Below are positions 7,401 through 16,527 of a stretch of DNA of 64,000 nt, piece by piece. Position numbers and translations under genes: made by a program. Source of the DNA: Natronoarchaeum philippinense (GTDB lineage: Archaea > Halobacteriota > Halobacteria > Halobacteriales > Natronoarchaeaceae); NCBI RefSeq assembly GCF_900215575.1, contig NZ_OBEJ01000003.1, positions 248,001-312,000 on the forward strand, read 5' to 3'. Numbering within the stretch: the stretch's first letter is position 1; the number at the start of each line of letters is the position of its first letter. The notes under the pieces are model-generated. The model had not been told where the DNA came from. It ran no database searches and saw only the letters and a list, made by a program, of their open reading frames with translations.

Positions 7401-8012
7401 ATGTCCGACCTACTCGATACTGTCCGCGACGACAACGAGACCGCCCTTTCACGACTCGGCTCCTCGAAGGCGCTGTACGCGATCACCAGCGGCGAGATGG
7501 AAGAACAAGCCGTTCTCACCGCCGCGGCCGACCGCGCCCACGCCGCCAGCGAGACGGTCGCCGCGTGGGTGCCCGAAGCGGACGGCGACGACGAGCGCGA
7601 CTGCTACGACGAGGCCGCCCAACTGACCGCAGACCACTACGAGCAGGTGCTCGACAAGCTCGGCGAGCACGACCCCGACGCGGTCCCGGCGCTACACGAA
7701 CAGCTCCGCGACGCCGACGACGCCGCCGCGCGCCTCGGTGGCCTGCTCGGCCACACGCTCGTGGCGGGCAAGCTCGTCGAACAGCTCACCGGCTTTTTCG
7801 TCGGCGAAGCCGACCCGCAGACGGCGTCGCTGTTCCGCGGCTACGGCGGCGACCTCGACGACCTGCGCGAGGACGTGCTCGAACTGGTCGACGACCTCGC
7901 TGTCGACGACGATGCGGTCGCCGCCGCGGCGACAGACGCCGTGCAGGCGGCCTACGAGTCCTACACCGAGCAGCTCGAAGCGATGGGCGTCAACCCCAAG
8001 CCCGTCTGCTGA
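7401..8012 (+). CDS. conserved haloarchaeal helical protein, function unknown
   Basis: Two hundred three residues, very acidic and almost entirely predicted helix (for example ALSRLGSSKALYAITSGEME and LGGLLGHTLVAGKLVEQLTG). Spaced acidic and histidine residues give a ferritin/rubrerythrin-like impression, but no convincing ExxH metal set is visible, so no function is assigned. No signal peptide. It stands alone between the ATPase and the DUF2270 gene. Confidence 0.7.
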   Translation: MSDLLDTVRDDNETALSRLGSSKALYAITSGEMEEQAVLTAAADRAHAASETVAAWVPEADGDDERDCYDEAAQLTADHYEQVLDKLGEHDPDAVPALHEQLRDADDAAARLGGLLGHTLVAGKLVEQLTGFFVGEADPQTASLFRGYGGDLDDLREDVLELVDDLAVDDDAVAAAATDAVQAAYESYTEQLEAMGVNPKPVC

Positions 8013-8127
8013 GCTTCTCGGGCGTCCCGACTCACGCGCTGTTTCTCCGGTCTGCTGTGCCGGCCGGTAGTATTGTATAGTTCTTGCAAAAGCATTAACC
8101 GTCCGCGTACCGGAGTGTGACTCCACG

Positions 8128-8223
8128 ATGCCGACCACGAGCACCGAACAGCACCAGCTAGCCGCCTCTGCCGTGCGGCGAGCGATCGACCAGCGGCGTC
8201 AAGCGACGGTGACCGTCCAGTGA
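8128..8223 (+). CDS. 31-codon upstream ORF coupled to the DUF2270 gene
   Basis: The ATG at 8128 opens MPTTSTEQHQLAASAVRRAI and runs to a TGA at 8221-8223 that overlaps the GTG start of the next gene by four bases (GTGA). An AT-rich GTATTGTATAG stretch lies about 55 bases upstream. The overlap suggests translational coupling; whether the peptide itself matters is unknown. Confidence 0.4.
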   Translation: MPTTSTEQHQLAASAVRRAIDQRRQATVTVQ

Positions 8224-9044
8224 GCGGCGACACCGATCCGAACAACATCGATCCCATGGGAGTCGAGTCGGGAGCAGTCGACGGTAAGGCCGAAACACCG
8301 TCCGGAACCGCCGATGGCGGCGCGGCGTCCGCACACGACACCGACCCCAAGTCGCCAACCGATTTCGACCCCGCCGTCGGCCGAGGGCTGCTCGATGTCG
8401 ACATGGGCCCGAGTTCGGCACTCGCACATCTCTACCGTGGCGAGGTCCACCGCATGAAGCTCTGGCGCGAGCGCCTCGACCGGACGACCAACTGGGCGGT
8501 CGTGCTGATGGCCGCGATCCTCACGTGGGCTTTCGGCAGCGCGAACAACCCCCACTACGTCCTCCTGATCGGGAACGCGGCGGTCGCGCTCTTCCTGACG
8601 ATCGAAGCGCGACGGTATCGCGCCTACGAGACGTGGCGCTCGCGCGTGCGCATCCTCCAGCGGAACGTCTGGGCGCCCGGCCTCGATCCGTCCTCACCGA
8701 TCAACGACGGCTGGCGCGAGCGCCTGGCCGCTGACTATCGCCGGCCGACGCTGAAGATTCCCGCCGAGGAGGCGATTTCCCACCGGCTTCGCCGGGTGTA
8801 CCTGCCGCTCTTTGGCATCCTCTCGGGCGCGTGGCTGCTCCGGGTGCTGGCCTTTGGCGACGCCGCGTGGCCCGCCAGCGCCGACATCGGCCAGATTCCG
8901 GGCGAGGCCGTCACCGCGATCGTCGTGGTGTTTCTCGCGGCGACGACTGTTGTCGCCTGCCGGCCGCGCTCGTGGCACGCCCGCGGTGAGCTTCGGGAAG
9001 AGGATCTCCGCGACGAGTCGGCCACACACCACGCTGACGACTAA
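8220..9044 (+). CDS. DUF2270 family membrane protein
   Basis: Two hundred seventy-four residues. A long acidic, low-complexity N-terminus (1-65) precedes SALAHLYRGEVHRMKLWRER, then two close membrane segments (TTNWAVVLMAAILTWAFG and VLLIGNAAVALFLTIEA), a loop RYRAYETWRSRVRILQRNVW, and two more membrane segments (VYLPLFGILSGAWLLRVLAF and AVTAIVVVFLAATTVVA). The RGE/RYR/WRSR pattern marks DUF2270, of unknown function. The GTG start at 8220 overlaps the stop of a 31-codon ORF; an ATG at 8256 is a possible alternative start. Confidence 0.8.
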   Translation: MSGDTDPNNIDPMGVESGAVDGKAETPSGTADGGAASAHDTDPKSPTDFDPAVGRGLLDVDMGPSSALAHLYRGEVHRMKLWRERLDRTTNWAVVLMAAILTWAFGSANNPHYVLLIGNAAVALFLTIEARRYRAYETWRSRVRILQRNVWAPGLDPSSPINDGWRERLAADYRRPTLKIPAEEAISHRLRRVYLPLFGILSGAWLLRVLAFGDAAWPASADIGQIPGEAVTAIVVVFLAATTVVACRPRSWHARGELREEDLRDESATHHADD

Positions 9045-9088
9045 CAGGTCGGTGCGACACTAGGACAAAAATCGGCCGGGTCGGTGTC

Positions 9089-9367
9089 TTAGACGCCGGG
9101 CAGATCTTCGCGGAACTCTCGGATCTTCTCGCGGGCCGTCTCGACGTGCTCGCTCACGTCCTCGTTCACGTCGTTGTCGTCCAGCACGTCCCGCAGGACG
9201 CCGTCCTCGCGGGCCAGTCGGCCGTGGTCGGGCTTGCGGTCTTTCGAGGCCAGCGTCGCCAGCGCGTCCGAGCGCTCGTGGAGGTGCTCGCGCAGTTCGT
9301 CGGTCGCTGCAGCTTCGCTGGCGTCTTTGAGTGCGTCGCTCGCGTCGGCGAGTTCGTCGTGTGTCAT
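9089..9367 (-). CDS. small acidic haloarchaeal protein, function unknown
   Basis: Ninety-two residues starting MTHDELADASDALKDASEAA. It is charged, helical and without membrane segments or cysteines, and has the look of conserved haloarchaeal proteins of about 90 residues with no known role. It is convergent with the DUF2270 gene, with 44 bases between them. Confidence 0.65.
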   Translation of the reverse strand: MTHDELADASDALKDASEAAATDELREHLHERSDALATLASKDRKPDHGRLAREDGVLRDVLDDNDVNEDVSEHVETAREKIREFREDLPGV

Positions 9368-10196
9368 GGTTCGAAGTATCCACCGTATCGTATAGAACGT
9401 TTATCCATTCGTATCGATGGTTGAGGACGCGTGTTGAAACCCCCCTAGGAGCCGCGGCGACGAGTCGCTAGGTTGTTCAACTCGATCTGCACCGTCTACT
9501 ATGCGTGATAGAAACGTGTACGTAGTTTTTGAATGAGAATCAGGAGACTCCACGAAACTGATTCAACTATCTGCCGCAAAAATAACGGTTTTACATACAG
9601 TTCATAATAAATAGGAATCTGCTGCCAGCTGCCGGCACATAACCGGATCTCCAGTAGGCGTACTAAATGATTCTTGGACTCGCGGTGGTCGGGTCTCCAT
9701 GCCACTTGTTGGATGCAACAATCCACAGAGCACCTCAAATCGCAATATGAGGCAGCGACTACTTCCGGTAGCGAGATGGACGTACATCCTCATTGCAGAG
9801 TATCGCCTCGGTCACAAGCCTTATTATATGCCTAAAATAAATTTTTGAATAAAAAGGTAGGAAGGCATTATATCTATTTTCTGCTGATCAACGGTTTCAC
9901 AGTTCGATAGATTCGGTCGTCTATCCTTCGGACTAAAATCTGCAGTGCTCATGATGCAAAATATAGTAAATTATCTTAAGTTTGGACACTCTAGTCAATC
10001 TAATTATGGTTTGTTCGTGCCATCATGAAACACCGCTAAACTGCTGTGATCGGAACCGAGAAAAACTATAGACGTGTTTATAACCAAAGCTACAGGGCCA
10101 TCGCGTCGCGAGAATCACGTCAGAATGATGGACTCTCGATCCCCCAGTCGATCGATTTCCGTGAGACCGGCTCGGGATCTCGGTCCGTAGACGCTA
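9368..10196. other. AT-rich gene-poor stretch at the left edge of the catabolic island
   Basis: About 830 bases. From 9480 to 10120 the DNA is much richer in A/T than either side, with runs such as AAATAAATTTTTGAATAAAAA near 9835. No frame shows haloarchaeal codon bias, and the short frames present lack recognisable motifs. A short piece near 9455-9500 could be a transposase remnant, but I cannot support that. No tRNA was seen. Confidence 0.6.
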
Positions 10197-11060
10197 TCAG
10201 ACCTCGATAACGGTGTTTTCCAGCCGTCCAATGCTCTCGATAGAGATCGATACCTCGTCCTCCGGTGACAGTGTGAACCCCTCCTCGGGAACGAGGGATG
10301 TGCCAGTCAGTAGGACCCCCAGCTCCGGGACCGCGTTGTGTGCGGTCCAGTAGTCGACGAGCGTTTCGCAGGTTCTGGCCATCTTCGCCGTCGAGGTCTC
10401 GTCTTCGTACAGCGTCTCCCCGTCGCGGTCGATGGTCATCGACATCGTCAGGTCGTGCGGATCGCCGATCGCTTCGGCAGAGACGACACAGGGCCCGAGC
10501 GAGCAACACCGGTCGTACACCTTCGCCTGTGGGAGGTACAGCGGATTCTCGCCCTCGATCGAGCGACTGCTCACGTCGTTACCGATCGTGTAGCCGACAA
10601 TTTCGCCGTCGTACAGCACGATTCCGAGTTCCGGTTCCGGAACGTTCCACGAGGAGTCGCCGCGGACGCCGATCGCCTCGCCGGGGCCGACGGTCCGGCT
10701 CGGCGTCGCCTTGAAGAAGATCTCCGGGCGCTCGGCGCCGTAAACGTCCAAATACATTTCGGGCATCCCGCTCTCGGCCTCGCGCGCTTCCTCGCTGATC
10801 TCGTAGGTCACACCCGCGGCCCACACTTCCTCGGGGACGATCGGGAGCGCGGCGTCCTCCGGCGCGAAGTCGATAGCCGGAGCGTCCGCTGTCAGGTGGA
10901 TGGCTAGCTCGTCGACGCCGGTCTCCGCGATGTCGGCGGCTGCGGCGAGGTCGCCGAAATCGTCCAGCCGGGGCTTGACTGCCGTGAGATCGTACGCGGC
11001 GTCGCCGTCGTCGGCAATCAGCCTGTCGTCGGACCCGTCGTCGAGCCGGTAGTATCGCAT
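10197..11060 (-). CDS. FAA-hydrolase family 2-keto-3-deoxypentonate dehydratase (XacE-like)
   Basis: About 287 residues from the ATG at 11060 (MRYYRLDDGS); longer upstream starts would cross the TATA box (TTTATGATAG on this strand, about 26 bases upstream). The C-terminal FAH fold shows the metal-binding PEPELGIVLYDGEIVGYTIG. Haloferax XacE is an FAH-type enzyme of about this length that dehydrates 2-keto-3-deoxyxylonate/arabinonate to 2-oxoglutarate semialdehyde. The adjacent divergent gene encodes the dehydrogenase for that semialdehyde, and XacA- and XacD-like genes follow. The substrate is therefore well supported by context; a related keto-deoxy acid remains possible. Confidence 0.78.
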   Translation of the reverse strand: MRYYRLDDGSDDRLIADDGDAAYDLTAVKPRLDDFGDLAAAADIAETGVDELAIHLTADAPAIDFAPEDAALPIVPEEVWAAGVTYEISEEAREAESGMPEMYLDVYGAERPEIFFKATPSRTVGPGEAIGVRGDSSWNVPEPELGIVLYDGEIVGYTIGNDVSSRSIEGENPLYLPQAKVYDRCCSLGPCVVSAEAIGDPHDLTMSMTIDRDGETLYEDETSTAKMARTCETLVDYWTAHNAVPELGVLLTGTSLVPEEGFTLSPEDEVSISIESIGRLENTVIEV

Positions 11061-11151
11061 GGAATGAGAGAGAACCTTCGCTATCATAAATCTCCCGCCG
11101 GATCGCTCGTGAGGGTAAAACGTTAAAGGCGAATAGAACTGATTAGAGCGT
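11061..11151. promoter_or_regulatory. divergent promoter between xacE-like and xacF-like genes
   Basis: Ninety-one bases contain two back-to-back promoters. TTTATGATAG (minus strand, around 11086) lies about 26 bases from the xacE-like ATG. TTAAA at 11122-11126 lies about 28 bases from the xacF-like GTG. Both transcripts are probably leaderless. The GTCYA-N7-TGGAC operator seen elsewhere in the island is absent here. Confidence 0.6.
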
Positions 11152-12591
11152 GTGCCAACCGAGTACAGCAACTACGTCGGCGGAGAGTGGACTGACGCAC
11201 GGAGCGGCGAAACGTTCGAGACGCGCGACCCGGCGAACCCGGACGAAGTGGTGGCGACCTACCCGCAGTCCGACGCGGCGGACACCGAGACGGCCATCGA
11301 GGCCGCCGTCGCCGCGAGCGCTGAGTGGGGGTCGACACCCGGACCCGAGCGCGGTCGGATCCTCTCGCGAACGAGCGCGCTCCTCGCGGAGCGCAAGGAC
11401 GAGCTCACCGACCTCCTCGTCCGCGAAGAAGGAAAGACCCGCAGCGAGGCAGGCGGCGAGGTCCAGCGCGCCATCGACATCTTCGATTACTACGGCGCGA
11501 AGGCGAGCGACCTCGGCGGCACGGTCAAAAGCTCCAGCGCTCGGAACACGAACCTGTACACGGAAAACGAGCCGCTCGGCGTCGCGGGGCTGATCACGCC
11601 GTGGAATTACCCCATCGCCATCCCCGCGTGGAAGATCGCGCCCGCGCTGGCGGCCGGGAACGCGGCGGTCATCAAGCCCGCGTCGCTCGCCCCCGGCGTG
11701 GTCCACGAGATGGCGACGGCGCTCGAGGAGGCCGGCCTTCCGGACGGCGTCCTGAACGTCGTCACCGGTCCGGGTAGCGAGGTCGGCGATACCATCGCCA
11801 GCCATCCCGAGGTCGACGCCGTCTCGTTCACCGGGAGCACGGCCGTCGGCAACACCGTGTACGACACGGCGACCGACGACGGCAAGCGCGTTCAGCTGGA
11901 GATGGGCGGCAAGAACCCGACGGTCGTCTCCGACAGCGCCGACGTCGAGGAAGCGGCTGACATCGTCGCGTCCGGCGCGTTCGGCGTCACGGGACAGGCC
12001 TGTACCGCCTGCTCTCGCGCCATCGTGTACGAGGACGTGTACGACGAGTTCGTCGACGCGGTCGTCGAGCGCGCCGAGGCGATCGAGCCCGGCCCGGGTC
12101 TGGACGACCCGGACATGGGTCCCCACGTCAGCGAGTCCGAACTGGAGAGCACCGTCGACTACGTCGGGATCGGGGAGGATGAGGGCGCAACCCTCGAAAC
12201 GGGCGGCGCGGCGCTCGACCGTGAGGGGTACTTCGTGGAACCTGCCGTCTTCTCGGACGTGGAGCCGGACTACCGGATCGCCCAAGAGGAGATCTTCGGC
12301 CCGGTGCTGTCGGTCATCCCCGTCGGCGGCTACGAGGAGGCCCTCGACGTCGCCAACGGCGTCGAGTACGGGCTCTCGGCCAGCATCGTCACGGACGATC
12401 ACACGGAGGCCAACCGTTTCGTCGACGAGGCCGAAGCTGGCGTCGTGAAGATCAACGAGAAGACGACCGGGCTCGAGCTCCACGTTCCGTTCGGCGGCGT
12501 GAAAGCCTCCTCCAGCGAGACGTACCGCGAGCAGGGCGACGCGGGACTTGACTTCTACACCATCAGCAAGACGGTGTACGACAGCTACTGA
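11152..12591 (+). CDS. 2-oxoglutarate semialdehyde dehydrogenase (XacF-like ALDH)
   Basis: Four hundred seventy-nine residues of the aldehyde dehydrogenase superfamily. Catalytic residues are clear: Asn152 in ITPWNYP, Glu250 in LEMGGKNP and Cys284 in [15 protein letters not shown] is the NAD-binding turn. The GTG start at 11152 fits a leaderless transcript. In the oxidative pentose pathway the enzyme converts 2-oxoglutarate semialdehyde to 2-oxoglutarate with NAD(P), and it is divergent from the XacE-like dehydratase that would supply the substrate. Other semialdehyde substrates cannot be excluded from sequence alone. Confidence 0.82.
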   Translation: MPTEYSNYVGGEWTDARSGETFETRDPANPDEVVATYPQSDAADTETAIEAAVAASAEWGSTPGPERGRILSRTSALLAERKDELTDLLVREEGKTRSEAGGEVQRAIDIFDYYGAKASDLGGTVKSSSARNTNLYTENEPLGVAGLITPWNYPIAIPAWKIAPALAAGNAAVIKPASLAPGVVHEMATALEEAGLPDGVLNVVTGPGSEVGDTIASHPEVDAVSFTGSTAVGNTVYDTATDDGKRVQLEMGGKNPTVVSDSADVEEAADIVASGAFGVTGQACTACSRAIVYEDVYDEFVDAVVERAEAIEPGPGLDDPDMGPHVSESELESTVDYVGIGEDEGATLETGGAALDREGYFVEPAVFSDVEPDYRIAQEEIFGPVLSVIPVGGYEEALDVANGVEYGLSASIVTDDHTEANRFVDEAEAGVVKINEKTTGLELHVPFGGVKASSSETYREQGDAGLDFYTISKTVYDSY

Positions 12592-12727
12592 ACGCGGAGC
12601 CGTCCGGTCGAGGGAGCGGGCCGGCGTGATCCCGTTCCGGCGCCGCGCCGCCCGCTCCACCTGCCCGTTCCGACGCTCCGCTCGATTCCACGTAACGACT
12701 ATTACGCCGGCCCGAGACGGTTCCAGC

Positions 12728-13810
12728 ATGGAGATCGAGGCCCTCGCCGACGAGTTCGCCCGGCGGGACTGGCAGGAGATCACCGAAACCGACGACCCGG
12801 TTCGGTTCGCCATGGTCGGCGTCGGCTGGTGGACCCGCGAGCAGGCGATGCCGGCCGTCGCGAACGGCGATCTCTGCGAGACGACCGTACTGGTCAGCGG
12901 CGACCGCGAGAAGGCTGCCGACGTGGCGTCGTCGACGCCGACCGTCGAGCACGCGATCACTTACGACGAGTTCCACGAGGGGGCAGCCGGCGACGCGTAC
13001 GACGCCGTCTACGTCGTCACGCCGAACGCGCGCCATCACCCATTCGTCGAGACGGCCGCCGAACTGGACAAGGCGATCCTCTGCGAGAAGCCCATGGAGG
13101 CGACCGTCGAGCGCGCCGAGCGGATGGTCGAGGTCTGCGACGAGCACGACGCGACGCTGATGATCGCTTACCGGATGCACACCGAACCGGCGGTCCGCCG
13201 CGCGAAGGAGCTGCTCGACGAGGGCGTCGTCGGCGACCCCGTCTTCGTCAACGGGAATATGACCGAGCCGATCCTCGACCTAGTGCCCGATCCCGACCAG
13301 TGGCGGCTCGACGGCGAGCTCTCGGGCGGCTGCGCGGTCATGGACATCGGTCTGTACCCCATCAATACGAGCCGGTTCCTGCTCGGCGAGGACCCGGTCG
13401 GTGTCCGCGGCACGGTCGCCTCCGTGAATGAGGCGTTCGCGGACGTGCCGGACGAACACGCCGCGTTCCAGCTGGACTTTCCGGGCCACGTCTACGCGGT
13501 CTGTACCGCGAGCCAGAACGCCTACATGGCGAGTCACATCTCCGTCATCGGAACGGAGGGCCGCCTGCGGATCGACCCCGCCTTCTACCCGTGGGACGAC
13601 CGCGCGCTCACCGTCTCCCGGGGCGGCACGACGTTCGACGTCGACTTCGAGCAGGTCGACCAGATGGAAGAGGAGTTCGAGTACTTCGCCCACTGCCTGC
13701 TCGCGGGCGAGGAACCGTACCCGGACGGCGAGCACGGCCTCGTCGACATCGAGGCGATCGAGGCCGTCTACGAGGCCTCGGAGACCGACGAGACGGTCGA
13801 CCTGCGTTGA
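12728..13810 (+). CDS. XacA-like D-xylose 1-dehydrogenase (Gfo/Idh/MocA family)
   Basis: Three hundred sixty residues. The Rossmann motif is [10 protein letters not shown]; the catalytic EKP of the family is in [18 protein letters not shown]; and a C-terminal beta-sheet domain holds [20 protein letters not shown] with the usual DxxxH/N-type arrangement. The N-terminus ([20 protein letters not shown]) strongly recalls haloarchaeal NADP-dependent xylose dehydrogenases. It would oxidise xylose to xylonolactone as the first step of the pathway completed by the XacD-, XacE- and XacF-like genes beside it. The start at 12728 is chosen by family length; the reading frame is open further upstream but with atypical composition. 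Confidence 0.8.
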   Translation: MEIEALADEFARRDWQEITETDDPVRFAMVGVGWWTREQAMPAVANGDLCETTVLVSGDREKAADVASSTPTVEHAITYDEFHEGAAGDAYDAVYVVTPNARHHPFVETAAELDKAILCEKPMEATVERAERMVEVCDEHDATLMIAYRMHTEPAVRRAKELLDEGVVGDPVFVNGNMTEPILDLVPDPDQWRLDGELSGGCAVMDIGLYPINTSRFLLGEDPVGVRGTVASVNEAFADVPDEHAAFQLDFPGHVYAVCTASQNAYMASHISVIGTEGRLRIDPAFYPWDDRALTVSRGGTTFDVDFEQVDQMEEEFEYFAHCLLAGEEPYPDGEHGLVDIEAIEAVYEASETDETVDLR

Positions 13811-13907
13811 GGGCCGCCGCCGTCGTCTCGCGTTCTCGTCCCGCGCCGTCCTCGTCACGCGTCGGTCGGTGGACAGTTTTATTATCCGCTCCGCGGAACA
13901 TCGGGCC

Positions 13908-15083
13908 ATGGCACCGACAATAACGAGGATCGAGAGCCGCGAGTTCGAGTACCCGCTCGAAGACGTTGGGACCGACAAACACGGGTTCAACTTGGTGTAC
14001 GAGCCCGGCGAAACGACCTACCGGAAACTGTTCGGCGTGAAGATCCACACCGATGAAGGGATCGTCGGCGAGTACGTCGGCGGGAACTCCCCGGCGGCGG
14101 CCCAGTACAACATCATCGCGAAGTACCTAATCGGCAAGAATCCGCTAAAGCGCGAGAAGCACTGGTCGGAGATCAAGCGCGCCCTGCGGAAGTACGACCG
14201 GATGGGGATGGGCCCCATCGACATCGCGCTGTGGGACTTCGCGGGCAAGTACTACGACGCACCCATCCACGAACTGCTCGGCACCTACCGCGAACGCATT
14301 CCAGCGTACGCCTCGACGTACCACGGCGACGAGGCGGGCGGGCTCGACTCGCCCGAGGCGTTCGCCGACTTCGCCGAAGACTGTCTGAACCGGGGCTTCG
14401 GCGGCTTCAAGATCCACGGCTGGGGCGGCGGCGACGAGTCCCGCGATCTCACCCGCGAGATAGAAGCCGTCCGCGCGGTCGGCGAGCGCGTCGGCGACGA
14501 GATGGATCTGATGCACGATCCGGCATGCGAACTCGAGACGTTCGCGGACGCGCTGGAACTCGGCCGCGCGCTCGACGAGCAGGGATTCTTCTGGTACGAG
14601 GATCCCTTCCGTGACGGCGGCATCTCACAGCACGCCCACCGGAAGCTCGCCCGGAAGCTCGACACCCCCATCCTCCAGACCGAACACGTCCGCGGCCTCG
14701 AAGTCAAGTCGGACTTCGCGGGCAACGAGGCCACGGACTTCCTCCGCGCGGACCCCGAGTACGACGCGGGAATCACCGGCGCGATGAAGGTCGCACACAT
14801 GGCCGAGGCGTACGGCCTCGACGTGGAGTTCCACGCGCCCGGCCCGGCCCAGCGCCACTGTATCGCCGCCTGCCGCAACTCGAACTACTACGAGATGGCG
14901 CTGGTCCATCCCCACTGTCAGAACACGCAGCCGCCCGTCTACGACGGCGGCTATTCCGACATGATCGATACCGTCGACGACGATGGCACCGTCGGAGTAC
15001 CGGACGGCCCCGGCCTCGGCGTGGAGTACGACTGGGACTTCATCGAGGCGAACACCACCGGCGCCGTCCACACCTACGAGTGA
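13908..15083 (+). CDS. xylonate dehydratase, enolase superfamily (XacD-like)
   Basis: Three hundred ninety-one residues. The N-terminal capping domain (about 1-125) precedes a TIM barrel with FKIHGW (Lys168, His170) as the base motif, metal ligands at Asp204 (MHDPA), Glu231 (WYEDPF) and Glu259 (QTEHV), and His309 in VEFHAPGPA. It dehydrates an aldonate, here most likely xylonate or arabinonate, to the 2-keto-3-deoxy acid. Its place next to XacA-, XacF- and XacE-like genes fixes the pathway. A TATA element GTTTTATTATC at about 13876 lies about 27 bases before the ATG, so it has its own promoter. Confidence 0.84.
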   Translation: MAPTITRIESREFEYPLEDVGTDKHGFNLVYEPGETTYRKLFGVKIHTDEGIVGEYVGGNSPAAAQYNIIAKYLIGKNPLKREKHWSEIKRALRKYDRMGMGPIDIALWDFAGKYYDAPIHELLGTYRERIPAYASTYHGDEAGGLDSPEAFADFAEDCLNRGFGGFKIHGWGGGDESRDLTREIEAVRAVGERVGDEMDLMHDPACELETFADALELGRALDEQGFFWYEDPFRDGGISQHAHRKLARKLDTPILQTEHVRGLEVKSDFAGNEATDFLRADPEYDAGITGAMKVAHMAEAYGLDVEFHAPGPAQRHCIAACRNSNYYEMALVHPHCQNTQPPVYDGGYSDMIDTVDDDGTVGVPDGPGLGVEYDWDFIEANTTGAVHTYE

Positions 15084-15342
15084 CGGTGGTAATCGACCGT
15101 GGACGGCGGGCATCCGCCGTTCGGTCGCGGCACATCACGGGAGGTCGGCTCGCTCGCGATGATCACTCTGGATCCGTTCCCCCGAGCACGTTCTCGCCCG
15201 CAGTGGCGCGCATTCCCGGGCGCGATGACGGGACGCACACGTGGCGTCTACGCTGCCGTTTTCTCGACTCCGCTCTCGTACGCCCCGCGGGAAGCAGACT
15301 GATATCGATTTCTGCCGACTTGGTCCGCCGGCCAATCGGATC

Positions 15343-15359
15343 GTCCACCAATAGTGGAC
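15343..15359. promoter_or_regulatory. operator copy A1 (GTCYA-N7-TGGAC)
   Basis: GTCCACCAATAGTGGAC. The symmetry extends one base further each side (7-base arms CGTCCAC/GTGGACG). It matches copy A2 at 31001-31017. Confidence 0.65.
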
Positions 15360-15399
15360 GTGGATCGGGGGAGCTGCTGCAGGTCGACTGATGGACGTA

Positions 15400-15419
15400 T
15401 TACAGAGTTACCGATGTAA
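15400..15419. promoter_or_regulatory. palindrome copy C1 (TTACA-N10-TGTAA)
   Basis: TTACA and TGTAA arms flank a 10-base spacer. The start is exactly 57 bases from the start of A1, the same distance as between A2 and C2 at 31001/31058. Confidence 0.6.
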
Positions 15420-15523
15420 AGAGATGCGTTGCCGCGATACCTCGCCACCCGGATCCTTGTTAAATGTACACGTGGCACGCACGGTCTTGAAAACAGCTGT
15501 AGTGGTCGAGCGAACGTTTCGGC

Positions 15524-15540
15524 GTCTAGTTTTGTTGGAC
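15524..15540. promoter_or_regulatory. operator copy B1 (GTCYA-N7-TGGAC)
   Basis: GTCTAGTTTTGTTGGAC, extended by GC on the left and GC on the right to longer arms. Its T-rich centre and half-sites match B2 at 31168-31184. It lies about 60 bases past a TATA-like element. Confidence 0.65.
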
Positions 15541-15767
15541 GCGGATCGAGACACCCGGAGGAGCCAGAAGGTGCAGTGCCCATAGGGGTGGACAGTCAGT
15601 GCTCCTCGGCACAGCGTCCGGATCAGTCGGGCGATTGTATCGGGAACAGGATACCACCGACCCTCTCGCCCTGTCGGGACGCGGTTCCGACGCTACGACC
15701 GTGGCCGACGGCATCTCTCACCGGGGAACCCGAGAAGTTATTTGACAGGAGATCGGACGTGAATTCG

Positions 15768-16511
15768 ATGTCTGGAGACCTCGACGATACGAACGCGTTC
15801 GTCGTCGGAGCGAGCCGCGGGATCGGAAGAACGATCGCCGAGGAGTACGCCGCTCGCGGCGCGGATATCGCCGCCCTCGCCCGGTCGGGATCGGCGCTGG
15901 AGGAGTTCGCGGCGTCGCTGCCGACCCGGTGCGTTCCGATCGAGTGCGACGTGCGGGACGACGAGGCCGTCGAGCGCGCCGCGACGACCGCGGTCGACAC
16001 CCTCGGAACGATCGACACCGTCGTCAACAGCGCGGGGACGATCGCACGCGGGCGACTGCACGAGGCGGACGAGGACGACCTGACGGCGGTGATCGACGTG
16101 AACCTCGTCGGCGCGCTCCGGGTCAGCAAGCACCTGCTGCCCGCCCTGATGGAGACGGAGGGAACGCTCATCCACGTCTCCTCGGAAGCGGGATCGGTCG
16201 GCGTTCCGGAGCTACCGACGTACTGCGCCAGCAAGGGCGGCCTCCACGCCGCGGTCCGCCAGCTCGCGGTCGATTACGGTCCCGACGGCGTCTCGGTGGT
16301 GGCGATCGCTCCGGGGACGACGAAGACGTCGATGAACGAGGACGTGCGGGAGCGCGACCCATCGTGGGCCGACGATCGGGCGGCGGGCGTGCCGCTCGGT
16401 CGTCTGGGAGAACCGGAGGATATCAGCGATCTCGCGGCGTTTCTCGCGAGGGATCGGTCGGACTATCTCACGGGCGAGGTCATCCACGTCGATGGCGGGT
16501 CGACGGCCTGA
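15768..16511 (+). CDS. SDR-family oxidoreductase
   Basis: Two hundred forty-seven residues of the classical short-chain dehydrogenase family: cofactor motif GASRGIGR (about 14-21), NSAG in place of NNAG, catalytic Ser in VSSEAGS, YCASK active-site pair, and the C-terminal GEVIHVDGGST. The start at 15768 follows TTATTTGAC by about 27 bases. Candidates by context are a sugar or keto-deoxyaldonate dehydrogenase or a uronate reductase; the substrate is not readable. It is convergent with the IclR gene, 16 bases apart. Confidence 0.8.
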   Translation: MSGDLDDTNAFVVGASRGIGRTIAEEYAARGADIAALARSGSALEEFAASLPTRCVPIECDVRDDEAVERAATTAVDTLGTIDTVVNSAGTIARGRLHEADEDDLTAVIDVNLVGALRVSKHLLPALMETEGTLIHVSSEAGSVGVPELPTYCASKGGLHAAVRQLAVDYGPDGVSVVAIAPGTTKTSMNEDVRERDPSWADDRAAGVPLGRLGEPEDISDLAAFLARDRSDYLTGEVIHVDGGSTA

Positions 16512-16527
16512 GAGAGGAAAGATCCGC

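Larger units (their letters stand above)
15084..15767. other. long noncoding region with three palindromes
   Basis: Nearly 700 bases without a convincing gene between the xylonate dehydratase and the SDR. It holds the palindromes at 15343-15359, 15400-15419 and 15524-15540, with a TATA-like TTGTTAAATG at about 15457-15466 between the last two. GAAGTTATTTGAC at about 15734 is the likely promoter of the SDR. The same set of palindromes recurs at 31001-31184. Confidence 0.7.

Noticed and set aside
9499-9793. Short minus-strand frames in the AT-rich border region
   Set aside because: No haloarchaeal codon bias, low acidity and no recognisable motif.
11143-12960. Long open frame antisense to the aldehyde dehydrogenase and the following gene
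   Set aside because: GC-rich codon bias of the real genes keeps the opposite strand open. The translation is arginine/valine-rich without family motifs and conflicts with the ALDH active-site motifs on the plus strand.
15099-15302. Small plus-strand frame after the xylonate dehydratase
   Set aside because: Basic, proline/arginine-rich translation unlike halophile proteins; no promoter or motif.
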